Below, piece after piece: positions 10,572 to 18,637 of a stretch of DNA of 64,000 nt (positions are counted from its first letter, which is position 1; the number at the start of each line of letters is the position of its first letter). Source of the stretch: Waddlia chondrophila WSU 86-1044. GTDB taxonomy: Bacteria; Chlamydiota; Chlamydiia; Chlamydiales; Waddliaceae. Below the pieces are notes generated by a model, which did no database searches, was not told the DNA's origin, and was given only the letters and a program-made list of their open reading frames with translations. Both the position numbers and the translations under genes were made by a program. The stretch is from positions 819,340 to 883,339 of the forward strand of contig NC_014225.1 of the NCBI RefSeq assembly GCF_000092785.1. The letters run 5' to 3'.

Positions 10572-11142
10572 ATTGCCTGATACCGTCAAGAAAACGTTGA
10601 ATAGCGATGAGGACCAGCACCATGCCCATCAGTTTTTCGCAAGCCATCAGGCCATTTTCCCCTAAAGCTTTGTAGAGAGGCTTGGAAGCAAGCATCACGA
10701 TCAGAGCTGCCATCCAGGCGCATAGGATAGAGGCCAGCATCACAAACAGACTTTGTTCCATGTGGGCGTAAAGCATGATGGTGGCAAGCAGGGAAGGGCC
10801 GGCAATTAGGGGAATCGCCAATGGGATAATAAATGGCTCCTCTTTCGGCAAGTTTTCTCGCAATCCGGTTGAATTCGGGAACAGGATTTGTACCGAAATA
10901 ATGAATAAAATCACTCCGGAAGAGAGCTTGACAGCGGGGTCGGAAATTTGCAATAAACTGTAGATCCCTTCACCGATATAGTTGAAAACGATCATGGCTA
11001 AAAGGGCTATCAACATTTCCCTTAGCAGAATCAGCTTTTGTTTCTTTGGGTCGATCCCTTCTACCATTCTCAAAAAACTGGCGATATTGCCGATGGGATC
11101 CATAATGAGAAAAAGGACCAAGGAGATTGAAAAAATTGTCAT
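10555..11142 (-). CDS. MarC-family integral membrane protein (copy 1)
   Basis: This MarC/UPF0056 protein of about 195 residues has six predicted membrane spans and the family motifs LFLIMDPIGNIASFL near the start and PLAIPLIAGPSLLATIML in the middle. The function of the family is unsettled. The ATG at 11142 is preceded by AAGGAACAG, a good ribosome site, and matches the family start, so the longer frame to 11199 is rejected. It follows a paralogous gene by 10 bp, a tandem duplication with clear divergence. Confidence 0.88.
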   Translation of the reverse strand: MTIFSISLVLFLIMDPIGNIASFLRMVEGIDPKKQKLILLREMLIALLAMIVFNYIGEGIYSLLQISDPAVKLSSGVILFIISVQILFPNSTGLRENLPKEEPFIIPLAIPLIAGPSLLATIMLYAHMEQSLFVMLASILCAWMAALIVMLASKPLYKALGENGLMACEKLMGMVLVLIAIQRFLDGIRQYVATF

Positions 11143-11152
11143 ATTCTGTTCC

Positions 11153-11737
11153 TTATAACGATTTGATGAACAGGGCCAGCCCCTGAACAACCATTTCAAC
11201 TGCCATCATCGAAAGAATCATGCCCATTAACTGTTCTAATGCTCCCAGCCCTCGGCGGTGCAGGATTTTTTGCAGATACGGCGCAAACATTAGTAATCCC
11301 CCCACGGCAATCCAGGCAATGAGGATTGCAATGGTGATTGTCAGCGGATTTTCCTTCTGAGTGAACAACATGATGATGGTCAGCAGAGCCGGGCCTGAAA
11401 TCAATGGGGTTGCAATGGGCACAATTAAAGGCTCTTTTTTCTTTATCTGGATGGTGCTTCCAGCGTTTGGAGAAAAAATCATATTCAAGGCAACTAGAAA
11501 AAGGAGAATTCCCCCGCATAAAGAGACAGTGTAGTTTTGAATGTTAAGCTGGCTCAAAAATAGTTCGCCTAGATATTGGAAAAAAATGGCAAGAAGCAAA
11601 GCAAAAACAGATTCTCTGAACATGATTTTCTTTTGGCGTTCAAAATCGAAATCTTTGATTAACGCAATGATTGCCGGGGAATTTCCGATAGGATTGGCTA
11701 CGAGGAATAAAGTCAAAGCAATATTGAAAATAGACAT
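11153..11737 (-). CDS. MarC-family integral membrane protein (copy 2)
   Basis: This paralogue of about 194 residues has the same layout as its downstream neighbour: ALTLFLVANPIGNSPAII at the N-terminus and PIATPLISGPALLTIIML in the middle. The start at 11737 has AGAGAGG upstream and gives the family N-terminus; the open frame extends to 11851 without support. It forms a run with the gene at 11754, marC copy 1 and truA, all on the minus strand with gaps of at most 16 bp or overlaps. Confidence 0.88.
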   Translation of the reverse strand: MSIFNIALTLFLVANPIGNSPAIIALIKDFDFERQKKIMFRESVFALLLAIFFQYLGELFLSQLNIQNYTVSLCGGILLFLVALNMIFSPNAGSTIQIKKKEPLIVPIATPLISGPALLTIIMLFTQKENPLTITIAILIAWIAVGGLLMFAPYLQKILHRRGLGALEQLMGMILSMMAVEMVVQGLALFIKSL

Positions 11738-11753
11738 AGATGCCTCTCTTGGA

Positions 11754-12218
11754 TTAAAAACCAGCTGGCCAGGAGGATGGAGAGAAAAGGTTGAAGCGAA
11801 CTTCTTGTTCCCGGGTATCCTGTTTGATTTTTTGTATTTGGATTTGCACAATCAATCCTTTATAGGTTCCTATTCCAATTCCCAGAACGATTCCCAGGGC
11901 AGGGAGCACTATGCTGACAAGGATGGTTGCTGTGTACGCCATATAGTAAAGATTTCTGTATTTGGAATCATTTTCATCCATTTTTTCGTTGAATTGGACA
12001 AACAAATCAAGATCACTTTTTTCAAGGACTTTAACAATCATTCTCGTTAGGGTTACAGCGCACGTAAGAGCAAGCAAGGGAGTGGCAAGGTTGAAGGAAA
12101 AAATGGAGAAAGCAATGCCGGCAACACCTGTAGCGACAATGCTTAAAGGTGTTTCATAAATAAAAGAAGTCACCTTATTTAAAGAAGTTTTTAAAAAAAT
12201 AAAGGTAATGTTGCTCAT
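11754..12218 (-). CDS. Hypothetical membrane protein
   Basis: This 154-residue protein has two hydrophobic hairpins: about residues 24-60 (IVATGVAGIAFSIFSF, then LLALTCAVTLTRMIV) and about 92-120 (MAYTATILVSIVLPALGIVL). A short charged linker KVLEKSDLDLFVQFNEKMDE separates them. I do not recognise the family. This two-hairpin form is common among chlamydial inclusion-membrane proteins, but it is equally compatible with an ordinary membrane protein. It lies 16 bp upstream of marC copy 2. Confidence 0.65.
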   Translation of the reverse strand: MSNITFIFLKTSLNKVTSFIYETPLSIVATGVAGIAFSIFSFNLATPLLALTCAVTLTRMIVKVLEKSDLDLFVQFNEKMDENDSKYRNLYYMAYTATILVSIVLPALGIVLGIGIGTYKGLIVQIQIQKIKQDTREQEVRFNLFSPSSWPAGF

Positions 12219-12267
12219 TTGGAAAAGATTTTATCTATGCAATGCAAATTTGTAAAGGTTATACCGA

Positions 12268-13881
12268 TCATTTCAGAATAGGCACAACGGTAGAATAGAC
12301 TTTTATCCAACTTTTCTTGGATTCAACACAAAGTTCCACCTTGATATCATGCGATGAAGGGTCGTAAGTGAGTTGCGCCCAATTGCGTTTTGATAGAAGA
12401 ATTTTTTCCTTATCTTGGTCGATCCGCTTTATAGAAACGAGCTTTGCTTGAGCCTTTTCATTAAAAAATTCTGTTTGGTTGTTGAGGTAGGAAAGAAAAA
12501 ATGCGCTAAATTTTCCGGTGGGGGCATTTCCCATAGGAGATGAGATAATTTGAGCCATGTACAAAGGATCTTTTTCTTTAGAGAGAGCTTTTGGGTCAAA
12601 AATTTCTCCCATTCCTCCCAAATGAATATCTCCAGAAAGAAAAGTCACTCGAATATTCATCTGAGTTGCTATTTGCTGCAATCTCTCAATAACGACTCTC
12701 CTTTCTTCCCGATGGTATTGATTTCTCCAGTAGTCGGTTAGATCATCTTGAATTTCAAGAGTTTCCCAAGGAGAAAAAATCTTCTTTTTCAATGAGGAGC
12801 ATTTAAAAAAGTCTAAGATGTTTTTTGCAATTGAAGCGATTTTTGAGACCTTGTTGATAAAAGATGCAAGCGGCTCGAAATCAGGGTAGATGATCGGAAT
12901 CGGAAGGATGACCAACAAGTGTCGGCATTCTGTAGAAATGTTTTTGCAAGCCTGAAAAATTTCTTCCCAAGCTTCATCTGGTAAAATTTCTTTTTGAGTT
13001 CTTTTTGAGCGTGTGTCGACTGACAAGATGGCGATATCTTCGACTATATGAAGAGAGGAAAAACTCCTTGTGCCAATAAAAGTCTTATCCGTAAAAGAGG
13101 TGCCTGGAAAGACATGTTGTTGAAAAATGAGGTAATATTTTTCAGCAGCTGCATAGATTCCTTGAAAGACTGGGCAAGACTGCAACTTTTCAGAATAAGA
13201 TCCCCAACCGTCAAAAATGTCATGGTCATCCCAGTTCATCACTGATGGAGTAGAACTTAAAGTTTCGGCAAAACTGGTGTCTGTCGCAAATTTGGCAAGG
13301 TATTTTTGTAAATAAAAGTGATCGACTTCCTCTGCCATTTGTTCTGTGAAGAGATGCTCGATCCGCTCTTCCAAAGGTAAACCTAGCCATTCCTTGATCG
13401 AAGGCAGATTAAAAATGGAGTCGAAATACTCTTGATCTCCGCCAAATACGAGTAGGTCTGCTTTGTCAGCTTGCGACCTATAACGGTCCCACATCGGCAT
13501 AATGCCGCCCATTTTTTCTTCATCTTCTTCCAGATGAAAACCATTACAAGTGAAAAAAGCCATTTTAAGAGGGTCTTTTTCTCCAGGAACTGAAAAAGAA
13601 AATACGCGATCATAAATTTTGTAAGAAATTGAGCGCTTATTTTTTTGTAAGTCAATCATCAATTGAAATTTTTCAATAGCCAAATGGTGAATTTTAAAAA
13701 AATCGTATTGAATTTTACTCGTTTCTTGACAAATCAATTTATTTTTATCTTTAACATTGGAGACAATAAGAACGCTCACTTTCCACGCCCGATGATTTCG
13801 ATCTTGTCCTAAAAATCGTATGAGCGGGGTACATTTAAGCATTGGGGTTGGAAAAATAGAGAAAGCTGAGCTGATTCCCAT
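12268..13881 (-). CDS. PhoD-like metallophosphatase
   Basis: This protein of about 537 residues has the metal-binding pattern of PhoD-type calcineurin-like phosphatases: LLVFGGDQEYFDS, PSVMNWDDHDIFDGWGSY, an RSFSSLHIVEDIAILSVDTR segment, and VTFLSGDIHLGGMGEIFDP near residue 440. The ATG at 13881 is chosen because upstream only a TTG (13947) without a ribosome site is available; the choice is uncertain. The substrate is unknown; family members act on phosphodiesters or phosphomonoesters, usually outside the cytoplasm. No clear signal peptide is seen. It is transcribed away from glk, with which it shares a short intergenic region. Confidence 0.75.
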   Translation of the reverse strand: MGISSAFSIFPTPMLKCTPLIRFLGQDRNHRAWKVSVLIVSNVKDKNKLICQETSKIQYDFFKIHHLAIEKFQLMIDLQKNKRSISYKIYDRVFSFSVPGEKDPLKMAFFTCNGFHLEEDEEKMGGIMPMWDRYRSQADKADLLVFGGDQEYFDSIFNLPSIKEWLGLPLEERIEHLFTEQMAEEVDHFYLQKYLAKFATDTSFAETLSSTPSVMNWDDHDIFDGWGSYSEKLQSCPVFQGIYAAAEKYYLIFQQHVFPGTSFTDKTFIGTRSFSSLHIVEDIAILSVDTRSKRTQKEILPDEAWEEIFQACKNISTECRHLLVILPIPIIYPDFEPLASFINKVSKIASIAKNILDFFKCSSLKKKIFSPWETLEIQDDLTDYWRNQYHREERRVVIERLQQIATQMNIRVTFLSGDIHLGGMGEIFDPKALSKEKDPLYMAQIISSPMGNAPTGKFSAFFLSYLNNQTEFFNEKAQAKLVSIKRIDQDKEKILLSKRNWAQLTYDPSSHDIKVELCVESKKSWIKVYSTVVPILK

Positions 13882-13970
13882 TGACAATATCTTGCTTTTT
13901 ATTAAATGTTTCTTATTGTAAATTTTGTTTTTTAAGGCAAGTGTCAAAAATCGAATGTTGAGATGGATTC

Positions 13971-14951
13971 ATGATAAGCTTATGTGGAGATATCGGGGGA
14001 ACAAACGCGAATTTATGCGTTTCCAGGTGCAGCAATCAGATTGAGCTCGACTGTATCGACCATCTTTCTACACAGGAATACCTCTCTTTTTCCGATCTGA
14101 TTAATGCTTATTTAGAAACTTGCGATGAAAAACCGACCTCTGCCTGTTTTGCCGTCGCAGGCGTTGTTAAAGATCAACGGGTTGAAATGACAAATGCCAG
14201 CTTGGTGGTCGATGCTAGGGAAATCCTTGCGAATACGCCGCTTAAACAAGTAAAAGTGATCAACGACTTTGATGCCGTTGGTTACGCAATCAATGTGTTG
14301 GATTCCTCCGATTTTATTGTATTGAATGAAGGGGAAGTCGAGAAGAAAGGGGTGAAGTGTGCTTTGGGGGCAGGGACAGGGCTTGGGAAAAGCTTATTGT
14401 TGTACGATGAGGAATTGAAGTCGTACCTTCCTGTCTCTTCAGAGGGTGGACACTCCGATTTTCCTGTTGCATCGGAAGAGGAATGGATATTTGTTGAGAA
14501 TTTGCCGCAGGCGACTTGGGAAAATTTGATTTCAGGCAGTGGAATTGAGCGTATTTATCAATCGTTGCAAAAGCATCGATATCCCAATGAGCCTGGAAAC
14601 ATGGCAGCAAAAGAAATTTCAGAAAAGCGGCATGACCATGAGTTGTGCAAGGAAACATTTAAGTGGTTTGTGAAATTTTATGCCCGCGCTGCGCGTAATT
14701 TTTCCATTGAGTTGCTGGCTAAAGGAGGGGTATATCTAGCTGGAGGAATCGGCGCCTCGAACCAGGATGTATTTGGCAGCTTATTTATGGAGGAGTTTAC
14801 TCGGCACCATCTGCCTCTTTTCAGAGAGTTGTTGCGAAAAATCCCTGTCAATTTGATCACAAATTACGAGATAAGTCTTAAGGGAGCCGCTTTTGCTCAA
14901 GTCGTGCATTCGGAGAACACATCGGTAACCCACATTCCCTCGCGCAATTGA
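13971..14951 (+). CDS. glk: Glucokinase
   Basis: This 326-residue enzyme of the bacterial Glk family (not ROK) has the N-terminal phosphate-binding motif CGDIGGTNANLCV, the catalytic segment VKVINDFDAVGYAI with its Asp, GAGTGLGKSLL, the glucose-binding VSSEGGHSDFPV and VYLAGGIGASN near the C-terminus. It phosphorylates glucose with ATP. Pathogenic Chlamydia, which take up glucose-6-phosphate, lack it, whereas environmental chlamydiae have it. Its 3' end overlaps the convergent gene at 14897 by 55 bp. Confidence 0.93.
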   Translation: MISLCGDIGGTNANLCVSRCSNQIELDCIDHLSTQEYLSFSDLINAYLETCDEKPTSACFAVAGVVKDQRVEMTNASLVVDAREILANTPLKQVKVINDFDAVGYAINVLDSSDFIVLNEGEVEKKGVKCALGAGTGLGKSLLLYDEELKSYLPVSSEGGHSDFPVASEEEWIFVENLPQATWENLISGSGIERIYQSLQKHRYPNEPGNMAAKEISEKRHDHELCKETFKWFVKFYARAARNFSIELLAKGGVYLAGGIGASNQDVFGSLFMEEFTRHHLPLFRELLRKIPVNLITNYEISLKGAAFAQVVHSENTSVTHIPSRN

Positions 14952-15556
14952 GGCGGGCCGAATGAAATGTCAAGCGGCCGCAAAAATAAAGGACCATCAA
15001 CAACTAAAGTGTGAAATTCTCCGTTTTCACCGCATAGATCAATCTTTTCTTTTTTTAAGTCTTCGATTGTCTCTTCACTGAACTCTCTTCCAACAAAGCT
15101 TGGATCCAATTGTCCATTTCGTACACAAACGATGTACGCTTTAAATCCGTTGTTTAAAAATGTTTCCACGATTTTTTCTCGATCGTGTTTCCATATGGGG
15201 TGGATCGCTTTCACTCCATAATGGGAGCAGACATCGATGTTCCATTGCTGATGGGAGTTGATATCGATATCGCCGAAAATGCCGGCTTTTATTCCTTGGC
15301 CAGCAAGTAATTTCAACCCATTCAGAAACTCCGTTTTATAAGCATCCCAGCTCGCAGAGCGGCACTTCCACTTCAATCCCATGAGCTCTGCTTGCTTTTC
15401 AAGAATTTCTTGTCTTATACCATGGGAACGGGAACGTTTAATTTTCGGAATCATAACGGTGAAAAGAGTCGATACCCTGATCTCTTGTTGAAGGGCAAGA
15501 TACAAGGAGATGCAGCAGTCTTTCCCTCCACTCCAAGAACAAAAAGCTTCAAGCAT
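14897..15556 (-). CDS. Dph6-like ATP-PPase (diphthine-ammonia ligase family)
   Basis: This 219-residue ATP pyrophosphatase has the PP-loop CSWSGGKDCCISLYLAL at residues 6-22 and the conserved block GIKAGIFGDIDINSHQQWN, then GENGEFHTLVVDGPLF near the C-terminus. This is the DUF71/Dph6 family. In eukaryotes and archaea it amidates diphthine on elongation factor 2. Bacteria lack diphthamide, so the substrate here is unknown. Its start overlaps dapL by 8 bp, making it the last gene of the dap cluster. Confidence 0.85.
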   Translation of the reverse strand: MLEAFCSWSGGKDCCISLYLALQQEIRVSTLFTVMIPKIKRSRSHGIRQEILEKQAELMGLKWKCRSASWDAYKTEFLNGLKLLAGQGIKAGIFGDIDINSHQQWNIDVCSHYGVKAIHPIWKHDREKIVETFLNNGFKAYIVCVRNGQLDPSFVGREFSEETIEDLKKEKIDLCGENGEFHTLVVDGPLFLRPLDISFGPPQLREGMWVTDVFSECTT

Positions 15557-16742
15557 GATTTTTTGAGTAAACGTGTTGGCGGCTAAGGCGTGCCATCGCT
15601 TCGAGTACCGTCTCTTTGGAACCGAAGGCGCTGAACCGGACGAAATGTTCGCCGCAGCTGCCGAATCCGCTGCCAGGAATGGCCAAGATATGTGTTTTCT
15701 TCAGCAGCTCATCAAATGCTTGCCACGAAGTTTTGGGGGAGTAGTCGACCCATACATAGGGTGCGTGGCTGCCGCCGTAACAGGGATAACCAAGAGAGAC
15801 AAAAGTTTCTTTAATCAGTTGAGCATTTTCAAGATAGTGATCGATTGTCTTTTGTACTTGTTCCCATCCTTCGTTTTCCAAAACTGCAACGCCGGCGCTT
15901 TGGACAATATTCGAAGCGCCATTGAAAAAAGTGGAGGAAATTCTGCTCCATGCCGCATGGACCGGAGTGCCGTTAGAAAAGTTGAGCTCTTTTGGAACGA
16001 CGGTCCACCCTAGGCGCAAGCCTGTAAATCCAGCCAGCTTGGAAAAAGAATTCACCTCAATGGCAACTTCGCGGCTGCCTTCAATCTCATAAATGGAGCG
16101 TGGGAGTGTATTGTCCCTGATAAATGCGGAATAGGCTGCATCAAAGATGATGATGGAGTTGTTTGCTTTGGCAAAATCAACATAAGCTTTTAATTGCTCT
16201 TTAGTCGCTACACTGCCCGTAGGATTATTTGGTGAACAGAGGTAGATTAGGTCTGCATTGATCGGAGAGGGAAAAAAATGATTCTTAGGTGTGCAGGGCA
16301 TGCGGATAATGGAATGGGACAGTCCGTAAATGGTTGCCGTGTCCACATAGACGGGATAAACCGGATCCTGAACGGCAACGGTAGAGTTCGGCCCGAAAAG
16401 AAGCAGCAAGCGCCCGCAGTCGCACTTAGCTCCGTCCGAGATAAAAATCTCTTCCGGTTCAATCATTTCTTGATAGATCCGTTGAGAAAGTTTTTGTCTT
16501 AAAACAGGGGAGCCTTGGTCGGGGCCATAACCTGTATATCCCTCCGGAGTGCCCATTGCATGAGCTTGGCAGGAGATCTGTTCCACGACAGATGGAGCAA
16601 TGGGGCAGGTGGTGTCCCCAATCCCTAAGCTGATCAGTTTGGCTCCAGGTTCCTCGATTAGGAACGCTTCTTTTTTTTTCTGAATCTCGGGAAATAGGTA
16701 GCCTGATTTTAATGCAGCAAGATGAGGATTGATTTTAGCCAT
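15549..16742 (-). CDS. dapL: LL-diaminopimelate aminotransferase
   Basis: DapL converts tetrahydrodipicolinate directly to LL-diaminopimelate with glutamate, bypassing the DapD/C/E steps. The 397-residue fold-type I PLP enzyme shows LISLGIGDTTCPIAPSVVEQ, GYTGYGPDQGSPVLR, ICSPNNPTGS-type LCSPNNPTGSVATKEQL and the lysine segment SFSKLAGFTGLRLGW that binds PLP. This route is characteristic of Chlamydiae, plants and some other bacteria. The gene overlaps dapA by 8 bp, giving the order dapB-dapA-dapL, which supplies diaminopimelate for the peptidoglycan-like septum and for lysine. Confidence 0.96.
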   Translation of the reverse strand: MAKINPHLAALKSGYLFPEIQKKKEAFLIEEPGAKLISLGIGDTTCPIAPSVVEQISCQAHAMGTPEGYTGYGPDQGSPVLRQKLSQRIYQEMIEPEEIFISDGAKCDCGRLLLLFGPNSTVAVQDPVYPVYVDTATIYGLSHSIIRMPCTPKNHFFPSPINADLIYLCSPNNPTGSVATKEQLKAYVDFAKANNSIIIFDAAYSAFIRDNTLPRSIYEIEGSREVAIEVNSFSKLAGFTGLRLGWTVVPKELNFSNGTPVHAAWSRISSTFFNGASNIVQSAGVAVLENEGWEQVQKTIDHYLENAQLIKETFVSLGYPCYGGSHAPYVWVDYSPKTSWQAFDELLKKTHILAIPGSGFGSCGEHFVRFSAFGSKETVLEAMARLSRQHVYSKNHA

Positions 16743-17613
16743 GAACGATTTCTTTAATGAATTTTACGTGGTGTTCTTCTAAAGGCGTTAAGGGAAGCCG
16801 GCAAGGTCCTGCTGCCATATTGATCAGGTTCATGGCTGCTTTGACAGGAATCGGGTTTGAATCGATAGAGAGCGCTTGCATAAGAGGAAGAAGTTGATAG
16901 TGGATCTCGCGGGCAGTTTGAAAGTCGCCTTGAAGTGCGGCAGAAACCAGATTGATCATTTTTTTAGGGGAAAGATTGCTTGTTACCGAAATGACCCCTG
17001 AGGCTCCGATGGAGAGCATGGGAAGTGTTAGAGGATCATCTCCGCTTAAAACGCTGAAAGAAGGGGCGACTTTTTCCAGCCAGCAAGTCTGGGTTGCGAG
17101 ATCTCCGGAAGCGTCCTTGATTCCGGCAATGTTGGGGATGCCCGACAGTTTGAGAAGTGTCTCTGTTGTGATGCGGCATCCGGACCTGCCTGGATGGTGG
17201 TAAAGGATCATCGGGATGTGCACGGATTCTGCGACCGCCTTGAAGTGATGGTAAATGCCTTTCTGATTTGGCCTGTTGTAATAAGGAGTAATCACTAGGC
17301 AGCTATCAGCACCCAACTCTTCCGCGAGCTTGCTCATGCGAATGGTTTGTTCGGTTGAGTAGCTGCCTGTTCCTGCCATTAGATGGATTCGACCTGCGCA
17401 CTCTTCTTTTGCGATCTGCAGAATTCTTACCTTTTCCTGTTCGGAAAGGGTAGGCGCTTCTCCTGTTGTGCCAAGTGCAGCAATCCCTTCGACTCCTTGG
17501 CTGATTTGGAATTGAATATTGTTTCTCAGCCCCTCTTCATCCAGAGTCTTGTCTTTTTTGAAAGGGGTGACAATCGCGGTATACACTCCTTTTAGTCCAT
17601 CTAGGCGAGGCAT
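16735..17613 (-). CDS. dapA: 4-Hydroxy-tetrahydrodipicolinate synthase
   Basis: DapA condenses pyruvate with aspartate semialdehyde in the first step of the diaminopimelate branch. The 292-residue TIM-barrel has the family motifs AALGTTGEAPTLSEQE, LVITPYYNRPNQKGIYHHF (with the catalytic Tyr) and IAGIKDASGD (with the Schiff-base Lys). It overlaps dapB by 13 bp and dapL by 8 bp, so all three are translated from one mRNA. Confidence 0.97.
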   Translation of the reverse strand: MPRLDGLKGVYTAIVTPFKKDKTLDEEGLRNNIQFQISQGVEGIAALGTTGEAPTLSEQEKVRILQIAKEECAGRIHLMAGTGSYSTEQTIRMSKLAEELGADSCLVITPYYNRPNQKGIYHHFKAVAESVHIPMILYHHPGRSGCRITTETLLKLSGIPNIAGIKDASGDLATQTCWLEKVAPSFSVLSGDDPLTLPMLSIGASGVISVTSNLSPKKMINLVSAALQGDFQTAREIHYQLLPLMQALSIDSNPIPVKAAMNLINMAAGPCRLPLTPLEEHHVKFIKEIVHG

Positions 17614-18287
17614 AGCATATCTTCCATTGTGTAAATTCCCGTTTTACCTTGCATCCATTCTGCGGCCGAAACAGCGCCTAATGCAAAATCTTCTCTGTTG
17701 CGGGCTTGGTGGGTCAATGTTATCGTATCTGAAGGGCTATCGAAGTAGACTGTATGGGTGCCTGGGACAGAGCCGCAGCGAACGCTTGAGAAACTTGGAG
17801 ATTTTCCTCCTGTACGTGCAATCGTCTGCTGGATGGCAATTGCCGTGCCTGAAGGGGAATCAAGTTTTTGTTGATGATGGATCTCTACTCCTGCGACATT
17901 GTAATTTCCTGTATTCAGAAACAGGTCGGCGGCCTTTTCCACTGTTTTTAAAAAGAGGTTGACCCCAAGAGAAAAGTTGGATGCATAGAACAATCCTGTA
18001 CCGGATTCAGCAACCCACTTTTCGACATTTTTGAGAGCGTCGTTCCAGCCGGTCGTTCCTACGACAATGTTTTTGCCAAGGCTTAGGGCCGTGCGGATGT
18101 TGCCGAGGACAGCGTTTGGCTGGGTGAATTCAATGCAGACATCTGCTTTCTTCAGAGAGTTTTGGACGGTTTCCCGATCTTCAGTTTTAGGATCGATGAT
18201 TGCAACGATCTCATGGCTGCGCTTGACCGCTATTTGCTCGACCATCTTGCCCATTTTGCCATATCCAATGAGTGCTATCTTCAACAT
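17601..18287 (-). CDS. dapB: 4-Hydroxy-tetrahydrodipicolinate reductase
   Basis: DapB reduces the DapA product with NAD(P)H. The N-terminal Rossmann motif is IALIGYGKMGKM, followed by the EFTQPNAVLGN and VVGTTGW segments. The catalytic loop VEIHHQQKLDSPSGTA contains the His-His and Lys residues. The ATG at 18287 gives the family start MLKIALIGYG; an ATG four codons upstream (18299) is possible. At 228 residues it is slightly short, as is usual in chlamydiae. It is the promoter-proximal gene of the dap cluster. Confidence 0.95.
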   Translation of the reverse strand: MLKIALIGYGKMGKMVEQIAVKRSHEIVAIIDPKTEDRETVQNSLKKADVCIEFTQPNAVLGNIRTALSLGKNIVVGTTGWNDALKNVEKWVAESGTGLFYASNFSLGVNLFLKTVEKAADLFLNTGNYNVAGVEIHHQQKLDSPSGTAIAIQQTIARTGGKSPSFSSVRCGSVPGTHTVYFDSPSDTITLTHQARNREDFALGAVSAAEWMQGKTGIYTMEDMLCLA

Positions 18288-18309
18288 GCCACAGATCATA
18301 GTTGATTAA

Positions 18310-18561
18310 GAGTGTGTCGTCAATATTCAAATTTGGAAAAAGGATCAAAAATATTTTCCTTTCTTTATTTTAATTTTTCTAATAATAAACGGTATATTGA
18401 TTGGTTGAAAATCTCTTAGTATTATGTTATTCATATTATTATCCATTATTTATTAAAATTAATAAGATATTTTATATTTTTATTAAATAAAAATAAACTT
18501 ATTTTAATAATCTTTCGTTGTTGTGCTGCAAGATGTTCACATTTAAATCGCCTACACGCTC
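18310..18561. repeat. AT-rich intergenic region bounded by MITE-like ends
   Basis: No gene is seen between dapB and the gene at 18638. The right edge (18529-18561, CAAGATGTTCAC followed by ATTTAAATCGCCTACACGCTC) closely matches the MITE end at 156-188 read on the minus strand, and is followed by TGA (a TNA site). The left edge at 18310 (GAGTGTGTCGTCAATATTCA) is a weak inverted match to that end, preceded by TAA. If both are ends, this is a decayed element of about 252 bp. The right end is solid; the left end is uncertain. The interior is almost pure A and T. Confidence 0.5.
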
Positions 18562-18637
18562 TGAATCCTGCTCTTGTATTTAGACGCATCGTCTACTATA
18601 ATCGATTCGCTTGTTATCACCGACCAATGCAGTTGTC

